A DNA stretch of 64,000 nt from Paramagnetospirillum magneticum AMB-1 (GTDB lineage Bacteria; Pseudomonadota; Alphaproteobacteria; Rhodospirillales; Magnetospirillaceae), in assembly GCF_000009985.1 (NCBI RefSeq), contig NC_007626.1:2091828-2155827 (forward strand). Direction: 5' to 3'. Position numbers and translations under genes: made by a program. Positions 46,959 to 57,116 of the stretch are shown piece after piece; the first letter of the stretch is position 1, and the number at the start of each line of letters is the position of its first letter. The notes under the pieces were generated by a model. It was not told the origin of the DNA. It ran no database searches and saw nothing but the letters and a program-made list of their open reading frames with translations.

Positions 46959-47279
46959 TTACTTGGTCTGGTCCTGAATCAGGCTCTGACGCATCGGGCA
47001 GTCGGCGGGCAGCTTGGCCGGGTCGATCTTGCCGTCCGGGCCGACGGCCGCCGCCATCATTCCCCGGCCGTAGCCGGGACCGCCCCCCCACATGCCACGC
47101 CCATAGCCGGGCCCCTGGCCGGGGGTAAAGGTGCCGTCCTTCTGGGCCTTGAGCATCTGCTCGTGACGCCAGCCGGGACCCCAGGTCTGAGGCGAGGGCT
47201 GGTCGGCCGCCTGGGCGGCGTAGGAGGCGACGAAGGCGATGGCCGCAAGGGCCGCGAGGGTTCTGAGGATGGTCTTCAT
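46959..47279 (-). CDS. Small secreted Gly/Tyr/Met-rich protein
   Basis: 106 aa with a clear signal peptide (TLAALAAIAFVASYAAQA-AD). The mature part is short and rich in Gly, Pro, Tyr, Met and Trp, with a repeated GPGYGRGMWGG / GPGYGRGMMAA unit, then DGKIDPAKLPADCPMRQ with a single Cys. Periplasmic or surface; no family recognised. A strong ribosome site (GGAGACC region) precedes the ATG. Divergent from the EF-hand protein gene at 47437. Confidence 0.75.
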   Translation of the reverse strand: MKTILRTLAALAAIAFVASYAAQAADQPSPQTWGPGWRHEQMLKAQKDGTFTPGQGPGYGRGMWGGGPGYGRGMMAAAVGPDGKIDPAKLPADCPMRQSLIQDQTK

Positions 47280-47436
47280 GATGGTCTCCTGTCACTCTTC
47301 CCCGCTCATGGTTGTATTAGAACATGTTGGGGTAACAGGGCGATGTCCGCCGGACGGGCCGGTGTAACACAGTGTAACGCTTGCCTCCGCTCCGGCTTCG
47401 GGCATGATGGAGCGGTTCAACTCCAGGGGGGCGGGC

Positions 47437-49665
47437 ATGAGCGGCGACGGCGATAGCAACCAGGGTCCGATGCAGTGGAAGTTCTTCCGGGCGGGGGGCT
47501 TCGATCAGGTGCGGCTGGACAGCGGCCGGGCGCTGATGAGCCTGGGGTCGCTCGACCAGAAACTGTGGGCGGCGCTTTCCTGCCCGACGCGGGGCATCGA
47601 GCTGGACCAGCGCACCCTCGACATCATCGATTCCGACAAGGACGGCCGGATTCGGGCCGGCGAGGTCATCGCCATGGTGGAGTGGGCGGGCAATCTGCTG
47701 AAGCACCCCGATCTGCTGCTCAAGCGCGAGGATGCCCTGCCGCTGGACGCCATCGACGATGCCAAGCCCGAGGGCCGCGCCGTGCTGGCGGCGGCCAAGC
47801 GCATCCTGGCCAAGAGCGGCAAGGCCGGGGCCGACACCATCACCCTGGCCGAGGTGGCTGGGGTGCAGGAGGTATTCGCCGCCAATGACTTCAACGGCGA
47901 CGGCATTGTGCCCGCCGAGATCGTCGAGGACCCCTCCCTTCGCTCGGTGATCGAGGACATTATCGCCTGCCTGGGCGGCGAGACCGATCGCGGCGGTCTG
48001 CCCGGCGTGTCCGAGGCCAAGGTGAAGGCCTTCTTTCAGGCGGCCGAGGCCCATGCCGCCTGGGCGGCCAAGGCCGAAGCCGATCCCGACCTCAACCCGG
48101 TGGCGGGCGAATCCGCCAAGGCGGCCGAGGCGGTGTCGGCGGTGTCGGCCAAGCTGGACGACTGGTTCACCCGCTGTGCCCTGGCCGCTTTCGATTCCCG
48201 CGCCGCCGGGCCGCTCAACCGTTCGGAAGAGGATTGGGCCGGGCTGGCCGGGCATCTGTTGTCGGATCAGTCGGACGAACTGGCCGCCTTTCCCCTGGCT
48301 CTGGTGGGCGGTGGTTCCGACCTGCCGCTGGGGGCTGGGCTCAACCCCGCCTGGGCTGCGGCCATGGCCCGCTTCCGCGCCGAGGTGGTGGTGCCGCTGC
48401 TGGGCGAGCGCGACACCCTGTCGGCCGAGGACTGGCACGGCATCAAGCGGCGCTTCGCGGCGCGGGCCGCCTGGGCGGCGGAGATGCCCGAAGGGCCGGT
48501 AGCGCGGCTTGGCACCGAGCGGATCAAGGCCATCCTGTCCCAGGACGCCCAGGCGGCCATCGAAAGCCTGATCGCCCAGGACCTGGCCCTGGAGGCCGAG
48601 GCCAAGGCCATCGATTCCGTGGACAAGCTGCTGCGCTGCTGCCGCGACCTCGCCATTCTGCTCAACAATTTCGTCGCCTTCCGCGACTTCTACACCCGCA
48701 AGCACAGGGCGGTGTTCCAGGCCGGCACCCTGTTCCTGGACGGGCGCTCCTGCGATCTGTGCGTGCGGGTGGAGGATCCGGCCAAGCATGCCATGATCGC
48801 CACGCTCAGCCGCATCTACATGGTCTATTGCGAATGCCGCCGCCGGGGCGCCGCCGAGGACGGCGAGAAGATGTATATCGCCGCCGCCGTCACCGATGGC
48901 GATTCCGACCAACTGATGGTCGGCCGCAACGGCGTGTTCTATGACCGCAAGGGCGTGGATTGGGATGCGACCATCGTCCACATCATCGACCACCCCATCA
49001 GCATCCGCCAGTCGTTCTGGGCGCCCTACAAGAAGGTGGGCAAGATGATCGGCCAGATGGTGGAGAAGGCCGCCGCCGCCCGCGCCAAGGCCGCCGACGA
49101 GCAGGTGGCCGCCGCCGCGGTGTCGCCCAAGATTCCGCTGCCGGGGGCCAAGCCCGCCCCGGCTCCGGCCCCGGCTCCCGCCGCCGCCGCCGCGGCTCCG
49201 GCGGTGCCCGCCGCTCCCTTCGATGCCGGGCGGTTCGCCGGCATCTTCGCCGCCCTGGGGCTGGCCATCGGCGCCATCGGCACGGCGCTGGCCTCGGTGG
49301 TGACCGGCTTTCTCGCCCTGCCCTGGTGGCAGATCCCCCTGGCTCTGGTCGGCGCGCTGCTGGCGGTGTCCGGACCCAGCATGATCATCGCCTCGTTCAA
49401 GCTGCACCAGCGGCACCTGGGGCCGATCCTGGACGCCAATGGCTGGGCGGTGAACACCCATGCCCGCATCAACATTCCTTTCGGGACGGCGCTGACCCAC
49501 CTGGCCAAACTGCCCGAGGGCGCCCAGCGCTCGCTGAAGGACCCCTATGCCCAGAAGGAGCCGCCGTGGCGTTCGGCGGTGTTCGCCGGCGTGGTGCTGG
49601 CGGCGCTGGCCCTGGCCTGGAAGCTGGGCTGGATCGCCAAACTGGTGGCCCTGGTGCACAAGTAA
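47437..49665 (+). CDS. Large EF-hand protein with C-terminal membrane segments, unknown function
   Basis: 742 aa from ATG 47437 (47404 and 47407 are alternatives). Two canonical EF-hand loops are visible: DSDKDGRIRAGE (about residue 68) and NDFNGDGIVPAE (about 149), so Ca2+ binding is likely. A long helical region without known motif follows, with a Cys-rich patch (LLRCCRDLA, CDLCVRVEDP, MVYCECRRRG). After an Ala/Pro-rich linker (about 550-600) come two hydrophobic segments (about 605-665), a further conserved stretch and a final TM (about 710-738). With no signal peptide, most of it should be cytoplasmic. I do not recognise the family. Confidence 0.8.
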   Translation: MSGDGDSNQGPMQWKFFRAGGFDQVRLDSGRALMSLGSLDQKLWAALSCPTRGIELDQRTLDIIDSDKDGRIRAGEVIAMVEWAGNLLKHPDLLLKREDALPLDAIDDAKPEGRAVLAAAKRILAKSGKAGADTITLAEVAGVQEVFAANDFNGDGIVPAEIVEDPSLRSVIEDIIACLGGETDRGGLPGVSEAKVKAFFQAAEAHAAWAAKAEADPDLNPVAGESAKAAEAVSAVSAKLDDWFTRCALAAFDSRAAGPLNRSEEDWAGLAGHLLSDQSDELAAFPLALVGGGSDLPLGAGLNPAWAAAMARFRAEVVVPLLGERDTLSAEDWHGIKRRFAARAAWAAEMPEGPVARLGTERIKAILSQDAQAAIESLIAQDLALEAEAKAIDSVDKLLRCCRDLAILLNNFVAFRDFYTRKHRAVFQAGTLFLDGRSCDLCVRVEDPAKHAMIATLSRIYMVYCECRRRGAAEDGEKMYIAAAVTDGDSDQLMVGRNGVFYDRKGVDWDATIVHIIDHPISIRQSFWAPYKKVGKMIGQMVEKAAAARAKAADEQVAAAAVSPKIPLPGAKPAPAPAPAPAAAAAAPAVPAAPFDAGRFAGIFAALGLAIGAIGTALASVVTGFLALPWWQIPLALVGALLAVSGPSMIIASFKLHQRHLGPILDANGWAVNTHARINIPFGTALTHLAKLPEGAQRSLKDPYAQKEPPWRSAVFAGVVLAALALAWKLGWIAKLVALVHK

Positions 49666-49671
49666 GGGGGG

Positions 49672-50970
<1,299 letters not shown>

Positions 50971-51164
50971 GCTTGGTCCTTGAGTGAAGGGGAATCAAAG
51001 GCACCCTTTAGCCCGTCCGAGTTCCCCCGGTCAAGGGGAGGGGGAGAGGCGAGGTCAGAATCAAATTATAACGATTCGATACAAAGGAGTTGTTGCGTTG
51101 CAATATGAGGCGATTATGTTCAACCTGGGCTCGGGGTAATGTTAAATAATCAGGGGATAATGAC

Positions 51165-51626
51165 ATGAAATTTCTGAAAGTTCTGAGCGTTGCCGTGATC
51201 GCGGCGGCCGTGGCCGCCGGTGCCGCTCTCGCCCAGGCGAAGAAGCCGACCCAGGACGAGGTCAAGGCCATCGCTGTCAAGGCCGCCGATTTCATCGCCG
51301 CCAAGGGCGTCGACGAGGCCGCCAAGGCCTTTACCACCGAGGGTGAGTTCAAGTTCGGCGAGATCTACGTCAACGTCATCGATGCCCAGGGGAATTGGGT
51401 GATCTATCCGCCCAAGCCCGAGAACAAGGGCAAGAGCGTCCTGAACTTCATCGATGAGGACGGCAAGGAACTGGGCAAGGACATCCTCAACACCGGCCTG
51501 AAGGGCGAGGGGTGGACCGAGTATCGCTGGAAGAACCCCGCGACCAACACCATCCAGCCCAAGATCACCTACGTGAAGAAGGTGCCGGGCAAGGATCTCA
51601 TCGCCTATGTCGGCATCTACAAGTAA
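51165..51626 (+). CDS. Secreted single-domain Cache protein
   Basis: 153 aa with a signal peptide (LSVAVIAAAVAAGAALA-QA). The mature domain shows the single-Cache pattern: helix DEVKAIAVKAADFIAAKG, strands KFGEIYVNVIDAQGNWVIYPP, NFIDEDGKELGKDIL, GWTEYRWKNPATNTIQPK, KVPGKDLIAYVGIYK, split here only for length. It is as long as the domain itself, with no output module, and the chemoreceptor gene begins 12 bp downstream. Relative to 20247-21965 the order is reversed but the pairing is the same. Probably a periplasmic small-molecule sensor feeding that receptor (inference). Confidence 0.85.
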   Translation: MKFLKVLSVAVIAAAVAAGAALAQAKKPTQDEVKAIAVKAADFIAAKGVDEAAKAFTTEGEFKFGEIYVNVIDAQGNWVIYPPKPENKGKSVLNFIDEDGKELGKDILNTGLKGEGWTEYRWKNPATNTIQPKITYVKKVPGKDLIAYVGIYK

Positions 51627-51638
51627 GGAGGGCCGGGG

Positions 51639-53348
51639 ATGTTCGAGCCCTTGATCGCGATTTTGCGCCGCACATCCCTGGCCGCCCGCATTACGGTGGC
51701 GCCATTCTTGGTTTTGGCGCTGACCGGCATTCTGCTGGTGATGGCGGACAGGCAGGCCGCAACCGCCTTGTCCGCCATCGACTCCATCCACCTGCAGGCG
51801 GCCGAGCGACGCAATCAGGTGGATGATCTGATTGCGACCATCTACCAGACCCATTCCGACGTTTCCCGCCACCTCGCCCTGGTGGATTCCGGGACCTCGG
51901 AGGCCAAGCTGGAGGCCATGCGCAAGGCCATCGGCGCCAATCTGGCCAAGGCCGGCGGTCTCATCGACAAGCTGAAGGCCGATCCCGCCGCCGCCGAGGC
52001 CATGGCCGACATTCAGACCCGTCTGGCCACCTATGCCAAGGCGGTGGCGCAGATGAACGACATGGCCCAGTCCGACCGGCTCATCGCCATTCCGCTGATG
52101 ACCCATGTGGACAAGCAATTCGCCGAAATGGCCGCCAAGATCGAGGCCGCCCAGGGCCTGATCACCGCCGCCGCCGGCAACGCCGCCCAGGCGACCCGCG
52201 ATACGGCCGAGGCGGCGGGCCAAAGGTTCTGGATGGTGACCGCCGCCCTGATGCTGGTGTTCGTCGGCATTTCCCTGCTGGTGGTCAAAAGCATCACCGG
52301 CCCCCTGATGCATCAGGTCCAGGCCATGCGCTCCATCTCCAAGGGCCATCTGGAGGTTCCGGTGGACGGGACAGAGGCCGGGGACGAAGTGGGCTCCATG
52401 GCCCGCGCCCTGAAGGTCTTCAAGGATAATGCCCTGGAAACCGAGCGCCTGCGCGCCGAGCAGGCCGGCATGGCCGCCACCGCCGAGCGCGCCAAGCGCC
52501 AGGCCCTCGACACCATGGCCGCCACGGTGGAGCGCGAGGCCGCCGCCGCCGTGGGCCGGGTGGGCGAGCATACCGGGGCCGTTTCCGACCGCGCCGACGA
52601 AATGCAGGTCTCCGCCAGCCGGGTGGACGCCAAGGCGCAAAGCGTCGCCGCCGCCGCCGAGCAATCCCTGGCCAATGCCCAGACGGTTGCCGCCGCAGCC
52701 GAGGAACTGACCGCCTCCATCGGTCAGATCAGCAGCCAGATCGGCCATTCCGCCCAGGTGACCCGTCAGGCGGTCAGCACCGCCGGGCGCGCCCAGGACA
52801 CCATCGGGGAACTGACCCGGGCCGTGGCCCGCATCGGCGACGTGGCCGCCCTGATCGCCGACATCGCGTCCCAGACCAATCTTCTGGCGCTGAACGCTAC
52901 CATCGAGGCGGCCCGGGCCGGTGATGCCGGCAAGGGCTTCGCCGTGGTCGCCAACGAGGTCAAGAACCTCGCCAACCAGACCTCGAAATCCACCGAGGAG
53001 ATTAACCGTCAGGTGGCCGAAATCCGCTCGGTGACCGATAACACTGTGGTGGCGGTCCAAGACGTGATCGGCGCCATCACCGAGATCGAGCATATCGGCG
53101 AGACCATCGCCCAGGCCGTGGGGCAGCAGGGCGAGGCCACCCAGGAAATCGCCCGCAACATCGTCCAGACCACGGCGGCCGCCCAGGAAGTTTCCAGCAA
53201 TATCGGCGAGGTCTCGCAAGAGGCCGCCAATACCGGCGAGCACGCCGCCCGGGTGCGCGAGATGGCCCGCGAGGTGTCGTCCTCCATCGCCGATCTGCAG
53301 CAGGTGCTGGTCCAGGTGGTGCACGACAGCGTCAGGAAGGCGGGGTAG
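51639..53348 (+). CDS. Methyl-accepting chemotaxis protein
   Basis: 569 aa, ATG behind AAGGAGG. TM1 at about 15-36, a helical periplasmic four-helix bundle (about 37-195), TM2 at about 199-220 (MVTAALMLVFVGISLLVV), HAMP (ITGPLMHQVQAMRSISKGHL) and a signalling domain (IADIASQTNLLALNATIEAA, GDAGKGFAVVANEVKNLANQ). Its signalling tip is almost identical to that of the receptor at 20247. Co-transcribed with the Cache protein gene upstream. Confidence 0.95.
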   Translation: MFEPLIAILRRTSLAARITVAPFLVLALTGILLVMADRQAATALSAIDSIHLQAAERRNQVDDLIATIYQTHSDVSRHLALVDSGTSEAKLEAMRKAIGANLAKAGGLIDKLKADPAAAEAMADIQTRLATYAKAVAQMNDMAQSDRLIAIPLMTHVDKQFAEMAAKIEAAQGLITAAAGNAAQATRDTAEAAGQRFWMVTAALMLVFVGISLLVVKSITGPLMHQVQAMRSISKGHLEVPVDGTEAGDEVGSMARALKVFKDNALETERLRAEQAGMAATAERAKRQALDTMAATVEREAAAAVGRVGEHTGAVSDRADEMQVSASRVDAKAQSVAAAAEQSLANAQTVAAAAEELTASIGQISSQIGHSAQVTRQAVSTAGRAQDTIGELTRAVARIGDVAALIADIASQTNLLALNATIEAARAGDAGKGFAVVANEVKNLANQTSKSTEEINRQVAEIRSVTDNTVVAVQDVIGAITEIEHIGETIAQAVGQQGEATQEIARNIVQTTAAAQEVSSNIGEVSQEAANTGEHAARVREMAREVSSSIADLQQVLVQVVHDSVRKAG

Positions 53349-53381
53349 AAATTCGGGCCGGGTTGAGTTACAACCCGGCCC

Positions 53382-54047
53382 ATGATTCTGACCCCCATGG
53401 ACCATACCGGCTTTGCCGGACTGAAATGCGGCTTCGAAGCGGCGCTGGCCATCGATCCGCTGGCTCTGGCCGTCTTCCGCCGCGTCACCGCCCTGGTGCC
53501 CGAGGACGACTTGCTGACCCTGTCCACCGATCCCGATCATCAGAAGGGGGCGGTGGAGCTGTGCCGGCGCTTCGGCTTCAAGATTCTCGAGATGAGCCCC
53601 CAGGAGCACTTTACCTGGGACGGCGAGGCGGTGGCGGTGCATCTGGAGCCCAGCGTGCTGATCCACGAGGTGGCCCACTACCAGCTCTCCTCGCCCGAGC
53701 GGCGCACGGTGCTGGATTTCGGCCTGGGCGCCGGGCCGGAGACCGGCCGCAAGGCCGAGGCCGACGCCGTCCAGTCGCTGTTCCTGCCCGAGCGTGATGT
53801 GGAGGAGGGGCTGTGCTCCCTGCTCGGCATCCTGTGGGAGGCCGAACTGGGCCAGCCCGCCGTGCTGGCCTTCCTCGAGCAGAACTGGCTGGAAGGCGGC
53901 ACCAGCCTCCACAACCTCGCCCATTTCCGCAAGGTGGTGCGCTGGCTGCACGAGATGGGGCTGATCGACGATACCGGCGCCCCCACCATGGGGCTGCGCG
54001 AAGAAGGCGATGATACCTTCTTCAAGCGCTGGTACGCTGACTGCTGA
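53382..54047 (+). CDS. HEVAH-motif protein resembling EpmC (EF-P hydroxylase) family
   Basis: 221 aa. The centre holds a metal-type motif VLIHEVAHYQLSSPERR followed by VLDFGLGAGPET and a C-terminal helical part. The IHExxHW...DFG layout is what EpmC/YfcM proteins show, which hydroxylate modified EF-P, but overall resemblance is moderate and I see no epmA/epmB/efp nearby. A zinc-dependent hydrolase of another kind is the main alternative. No signal peptide. Start ATG 53382; ATG 53397 is possible. Confidence 0.5.
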   Translation: MILTPMDHTGFAGLKCGFEAALAIDPLALAVFRRVTALVPEDDLLTLSTDPDHQKGAVELCRRFGFKILEMSPQEHFTWDGEAVAVHLEPSVLIHEVAHYQLSSPERRTVLDFGLGAGPETGRKAEADAVQSLFLPERDVEEGLCSLLGILWEAELGQPAVLAFLEQNWLEGGTSLHNLAHFRKVVRWLHEMGLIDDTGAPTMGLREEGDDTFFKRWYADC

Positions 54048-54079
54048 GATTTGGTGCGGGAGGGGGGCGCCCCCGATCC

Positions 54080-55000
54080 CTATCCCTTCCGCCTGATCTC
54101 GTAGGCCCGCAGATGGGTCAGGGCCACCCGCAGCATGGGGGCCGCCACTCCGGCCGCCCCGGCGCGGCGCAGCATGTCGCCGACGATGTGCTCGCCCTCG
54201 GTGGGGCCGCCGCCCTCCAGGTCGCGCAGCATGGACGCCGTCATGGCCGAGCCCTTCTGGGTCAGGAAGCCCAGGGCCAGGTCCCGGGCCTCGGGGCGCG
54301 GCCCGTGCCCGGCCCGTGACGCCACGGCGGCGCATTCCTCGAAGGTCTCGCGCATCAGCGCCTCGCCCTCCCCGGTGGCCATGATGGTGCCGATACTGGC
54401 CCGCATCAGGCAGGTCATGGCGGCCATGGGGGTGAGAAGCACATACTTCTCCCAGGCTTCCTGCATGATCTCGGACGAATGGCGCGTCTCGCAATTAGCC
54501 CCGGCGAAGGCCTGGGCCAGCGCCTCGGTCCGCGCCGAGGTGCCGCCCGACCGCTCGCCGAAGGTGATGCGGTGGATAGTGTTCATATGCCGGATCTCGC
54601 CATCGGCGCCCAGGGTCGAGAAGATGTGGCACAACCCGCCGATCACCCGCCCCGCCCCAAAGGCCGCGTCCAGCGGGCCGTAATGGGCAAGGCCGTTCAA
54701 GATGGGCACGACCATGCTGTCCGGCCCCACCGCCGGCGCGATGGCCTTGATGGACTCTTCCAGGTCATAAGCCTTGCACGACAGCAGGACGGCGTCCCAA
54801 TGCCCCGACAGGGTTTCGGCGGTGACCGTCTTGACCGGGCGGGTGGAATCTCCGTGGGGGCTTTCGATGCGCAATCCCTTCTCGGCCAGTAAGGCGGCAC
54901 GCTTGGGACGCACCAGGAAGGTGACGTCCACCCCGGCCTCCGCCAGCCGTCCGCCGAAATATCCCCCCGTCGCTCCCGCACCCAGAACCAGGACCCGCAT
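54080..55000 (-). CDS. 2-dehydropantoate 2-reductase (PanE/ApbA family)
   Basis: 306 aa. N-terminal Rossmann fold with VLGAGATGGYFGGRLAEAG and NADP-binding region, CKAYDLEESI, LNGLAHYGPL, and the catalytic Lys in EKYVLLTPMAAMTCLMR. The family reduces ketopantoate to pantoate in pantothenate and CoA synthesis. Many bacteria have several ApbA-type paralogues, so the exact substrate is uncertain. Monocistronic by layout. Confidence 0.9.
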   Translation of the reverse strand: MRVLVLGAGATGGYFGGRLAEAGVDVTFLVRPKRAALLAEKGLRIESPHGDSTRPVKTVTAETLSGHWDAVLLSCKAYDLEESIKAIAPAVGPDSMVVPILNGLAHYGPLDAAFGAGRVIGGLCHIFSTLGADGEIRHMNTIHRITFGERSGGTSARTEALAQAFAGANCETRHSSEIMQEAWEKYVLLTPMAAMTCLMRASIGTIMATGEGEALMRETFEECAAVASRAGHGPRPEARDLALGFLTQKGSAMTASMLRDLEGGGPTEGEHIVGDMLRRAGAAGVAAPMLRVALTHLRAYEIRRKG

Positions 55001-55062
55001 CGCTCGCCTCCGGTATGACCAGTGGGGCGAGGCTAGCCGAGCGCGCCAAGCGGAGCAAGGGT

Positions 55063-55461
55063 CTAGCAGTCGGACAAGCCTTTGGATTTCACGTAACTCT
55101 TGTAGTTGATGTCGGCACTGAGCAGGTAGTCGATGAAGGAAAGGCGCATTTCCAAGATGGCGTCGTCGGCCGCAACGGTATTCTGGTCGAACTGGCAGAC
55201 CAACTCGGTGATGCGGGTCAGGCTTTCCTTCTGCGGATTGGTCACCAGCTCGACGTCGGGGAAGCCGATCCGGCGAAGAAACACCTCTTCCCGTTCGGTG
55301 TGGGCCGTGGCCAGTTTCAGCAGTTCCGCCGCCAGCTCCGAGGCCCGTCCGACCTGTCTGAGATCGAGGGCCTCGTGGATTTCCGTGAGCAGTACGATCA
55401 CCCGCTTGTGGTCCTCGTCGAACTCGGCCACGCCCACGCTCATCATCTCATGCCATTCCAT
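55063..55461 (-). CDS. Hemerythrin-like protein with degenerate metal site
   Basis: 132 aa from ATG 55461, which matches the family start MEW...SVGVAEFDEDH; an upstream 20-codon extension does not fit. The hemerythrin four-helix pattern is clear, but only His18, His54 and Glu58 (HTEREE) of the seven usual ligands are present. The HxxxH pair is missing (Asn75, Ser80 region) and the final HIxxxDxxY reads ADINYKSYV. Di-iron and O2 binding are therefore unlikely. It may be a repurposed scaffold. Confidence 0.75.
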   Translation of the reverse strand: MEWHEMMSVGVAEFDEDHKRVIVLLTEIHEALDLRQVGRASELAAELLKLATAHTEREEVFLRRIGFPDVELVTNPQKESLTRITELVCQFDQNTVAADDAILEMRLSFIDYLLSADINYKSYVKSKGLSDC

Positions 55462-55651
55462 GTTCGTTACCCCGTAGACTGGCCTCGAACGCGCTGCAAC
55501 CATAAAGGCCAAGCGACCCACTGATGGAGATTGGATGATCTGTCTTCTAAAAGTAGTTGGTTGTCGTGCTTAATACAACAAAAAAGCAGGCATCGCCGCT
55601 CTCGAACGAGGAGCCTCCGCGTCCTCAAATTGTCTTTAGCTGCTCCGACGT

Positions 55652-56948
55652 TTAATTGGCTGAAGGAGGGCGATCCGCGGTTGCCCGGTGGAGAATGGCG
55701 GGTGGCCCCGGCCGCGGGCTGGGCAACGCCACCCATGGGTCGGTCGGCGGATGTGGGAGGCGGGATAGGGCACAGGCCGCCTCAGCAGAGTCGCGGATGT
55801 GCGCCACTAATACGCCCGGCTTGAGGTCCGGATCGAAATGGACGCCGGTGGTGGTGATGGGAGCCATGCAGCCGTGCGGCTCGGTTTCGGGGGTCAGCAG
55901 GTCCGGTTGGACAAGGCCAAGCAGTATCTGGCTGGCGATCAGACCGGCTTGCCAGGGGAGGGGCAATTCGACCGCCGCCAGTAACGCGGCCATGGCAAGC
56001 AGTGACGGAAGCTGGTAGCTGATCTCGGCCGGCAGGTAGAAATACAGGGCGGTGCTGTAGCCCAACATCGCCAGTCCTGCATTGATTGTCACACGTCTGG
56101 GCATCGGCAAGTGCCGCCACGCGATGCCGTAGCATCTCTGTCGCCACAGCCGGGGCCCCAGCCCCAGCAGCAGCAGGAGAGCGCCGATATTTCCGTAGAG
56201 AGCCGGAGTTTTCCACACGAAGCGGCCGATACGGGCCAGCAGGAAATTGTTGGCTGGCTCGCTGTGATGGAGAAAGCCCAGGGTTACACGGGCACTGATC
56301 AAGGCCGGAATGTAGAATAATCCAGATATGACGCAAAAGCCGGCCAGGGCTTCCAGGTACCGAGGCCGCTCCCTAGGTGAGGCCTGGACGGCGGCCCAAG
56401 CCAGCGTCGCCAGACCGAGCGGGCCGTAAATGATACGGCTGCCGGTGGCGCAGGCCAGGGCCAGCATCGCTGTGACCAGCCAGCCGCGGACCAGCATCCA
56501 CAGGCCGAGCACCAGGAAGAAAACGCCGTAGATATAGTCAAGTGAGGTCGTGCCGGCGGATCATCCAGTGCGGATTGGCCATCACGAATACTGTCGCCGG
56601 CAGGGCTCCCGGCGCTTCGCTCCGCCGCAGCAGATCGTAGCCCAGGCCCAGACTTGCCAGGGCCAAGATAACCGATAAGGCATTGGATGCCTGGGACCCG
56701 CCCAGTGACGCCAGAAAGCCGATGGCCAGTTCCGGGAGAGGATAGCCCTGGCCGCGGGACGGCCGGTACCACCCGGAATCTGCCATGCGCTGCCAGCTTC
56801 TCAAAATGGCGTAACTGTCGATGTTGGTGCCGTAGCCAAGCCCGGCCAGCCAGATATAAAGGGGTACCAGCAGAACGGCCAGGATCAGAAGGCAATACCT
56901 CCAATGCTGCGCAGAAAGAGGTAAAGCGCTCGATTGACGTATTCGCAT
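55652..56948 (-). CDS. Polytopic glycosyltransferase-like membrane protein, frameshifted
   Basis: The ATG at 56948 opens a frame with an N-terminal TM (YCLLILAVLLVPLYIWLAGLG), the motif TNIDSYAILRSWQRM in the first loop, and further TMs up to MIRRHDLT, where it stops at 56538. The hydrophobic continuation (SLDYIYGVFFLVLGLWMLV and about seven more TMs) runs in another frame from about 56560 to 55652. The acidic residue in the first extracytoplasmic loop and the TM layout resemble polyprenyl-phosphate-sugar transferases (GT39/ArnT-like). One indel explains the break. It is either a sequence error, as elsewhere in this window, or a decaying gene. Confidence 0.6.
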
Positions 56949-57037
56949 GACTTCGGCCCGGCCCTGTCGTGACGCTGGTCGAGGAGGCGTTCTTCAAATC
57001 ACATCAACGGGGTGACTGTGTCATCCTGAGAGAAATG

Positions 57038-57082
57038 AAGGGTCTTTCCACAGCCGACGGGCGGTTGTCGTGAAAGACCCTT
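57038..57082 (-). terminator. Terminator downstream of nifJ
   Basis: An 11-bp perfect inverted repeat (57038-57048 with 57072-57082, 23-nt loop) lies 35 bp beyond the nifJ stop and is followed on the minus strand by TTCATTTCT. Confidence 0.6.
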
Positions 57083-57116
57083 CTCTTTTGCCTCAGGTGA
57101 CAGGAAGGGGGGCTTT

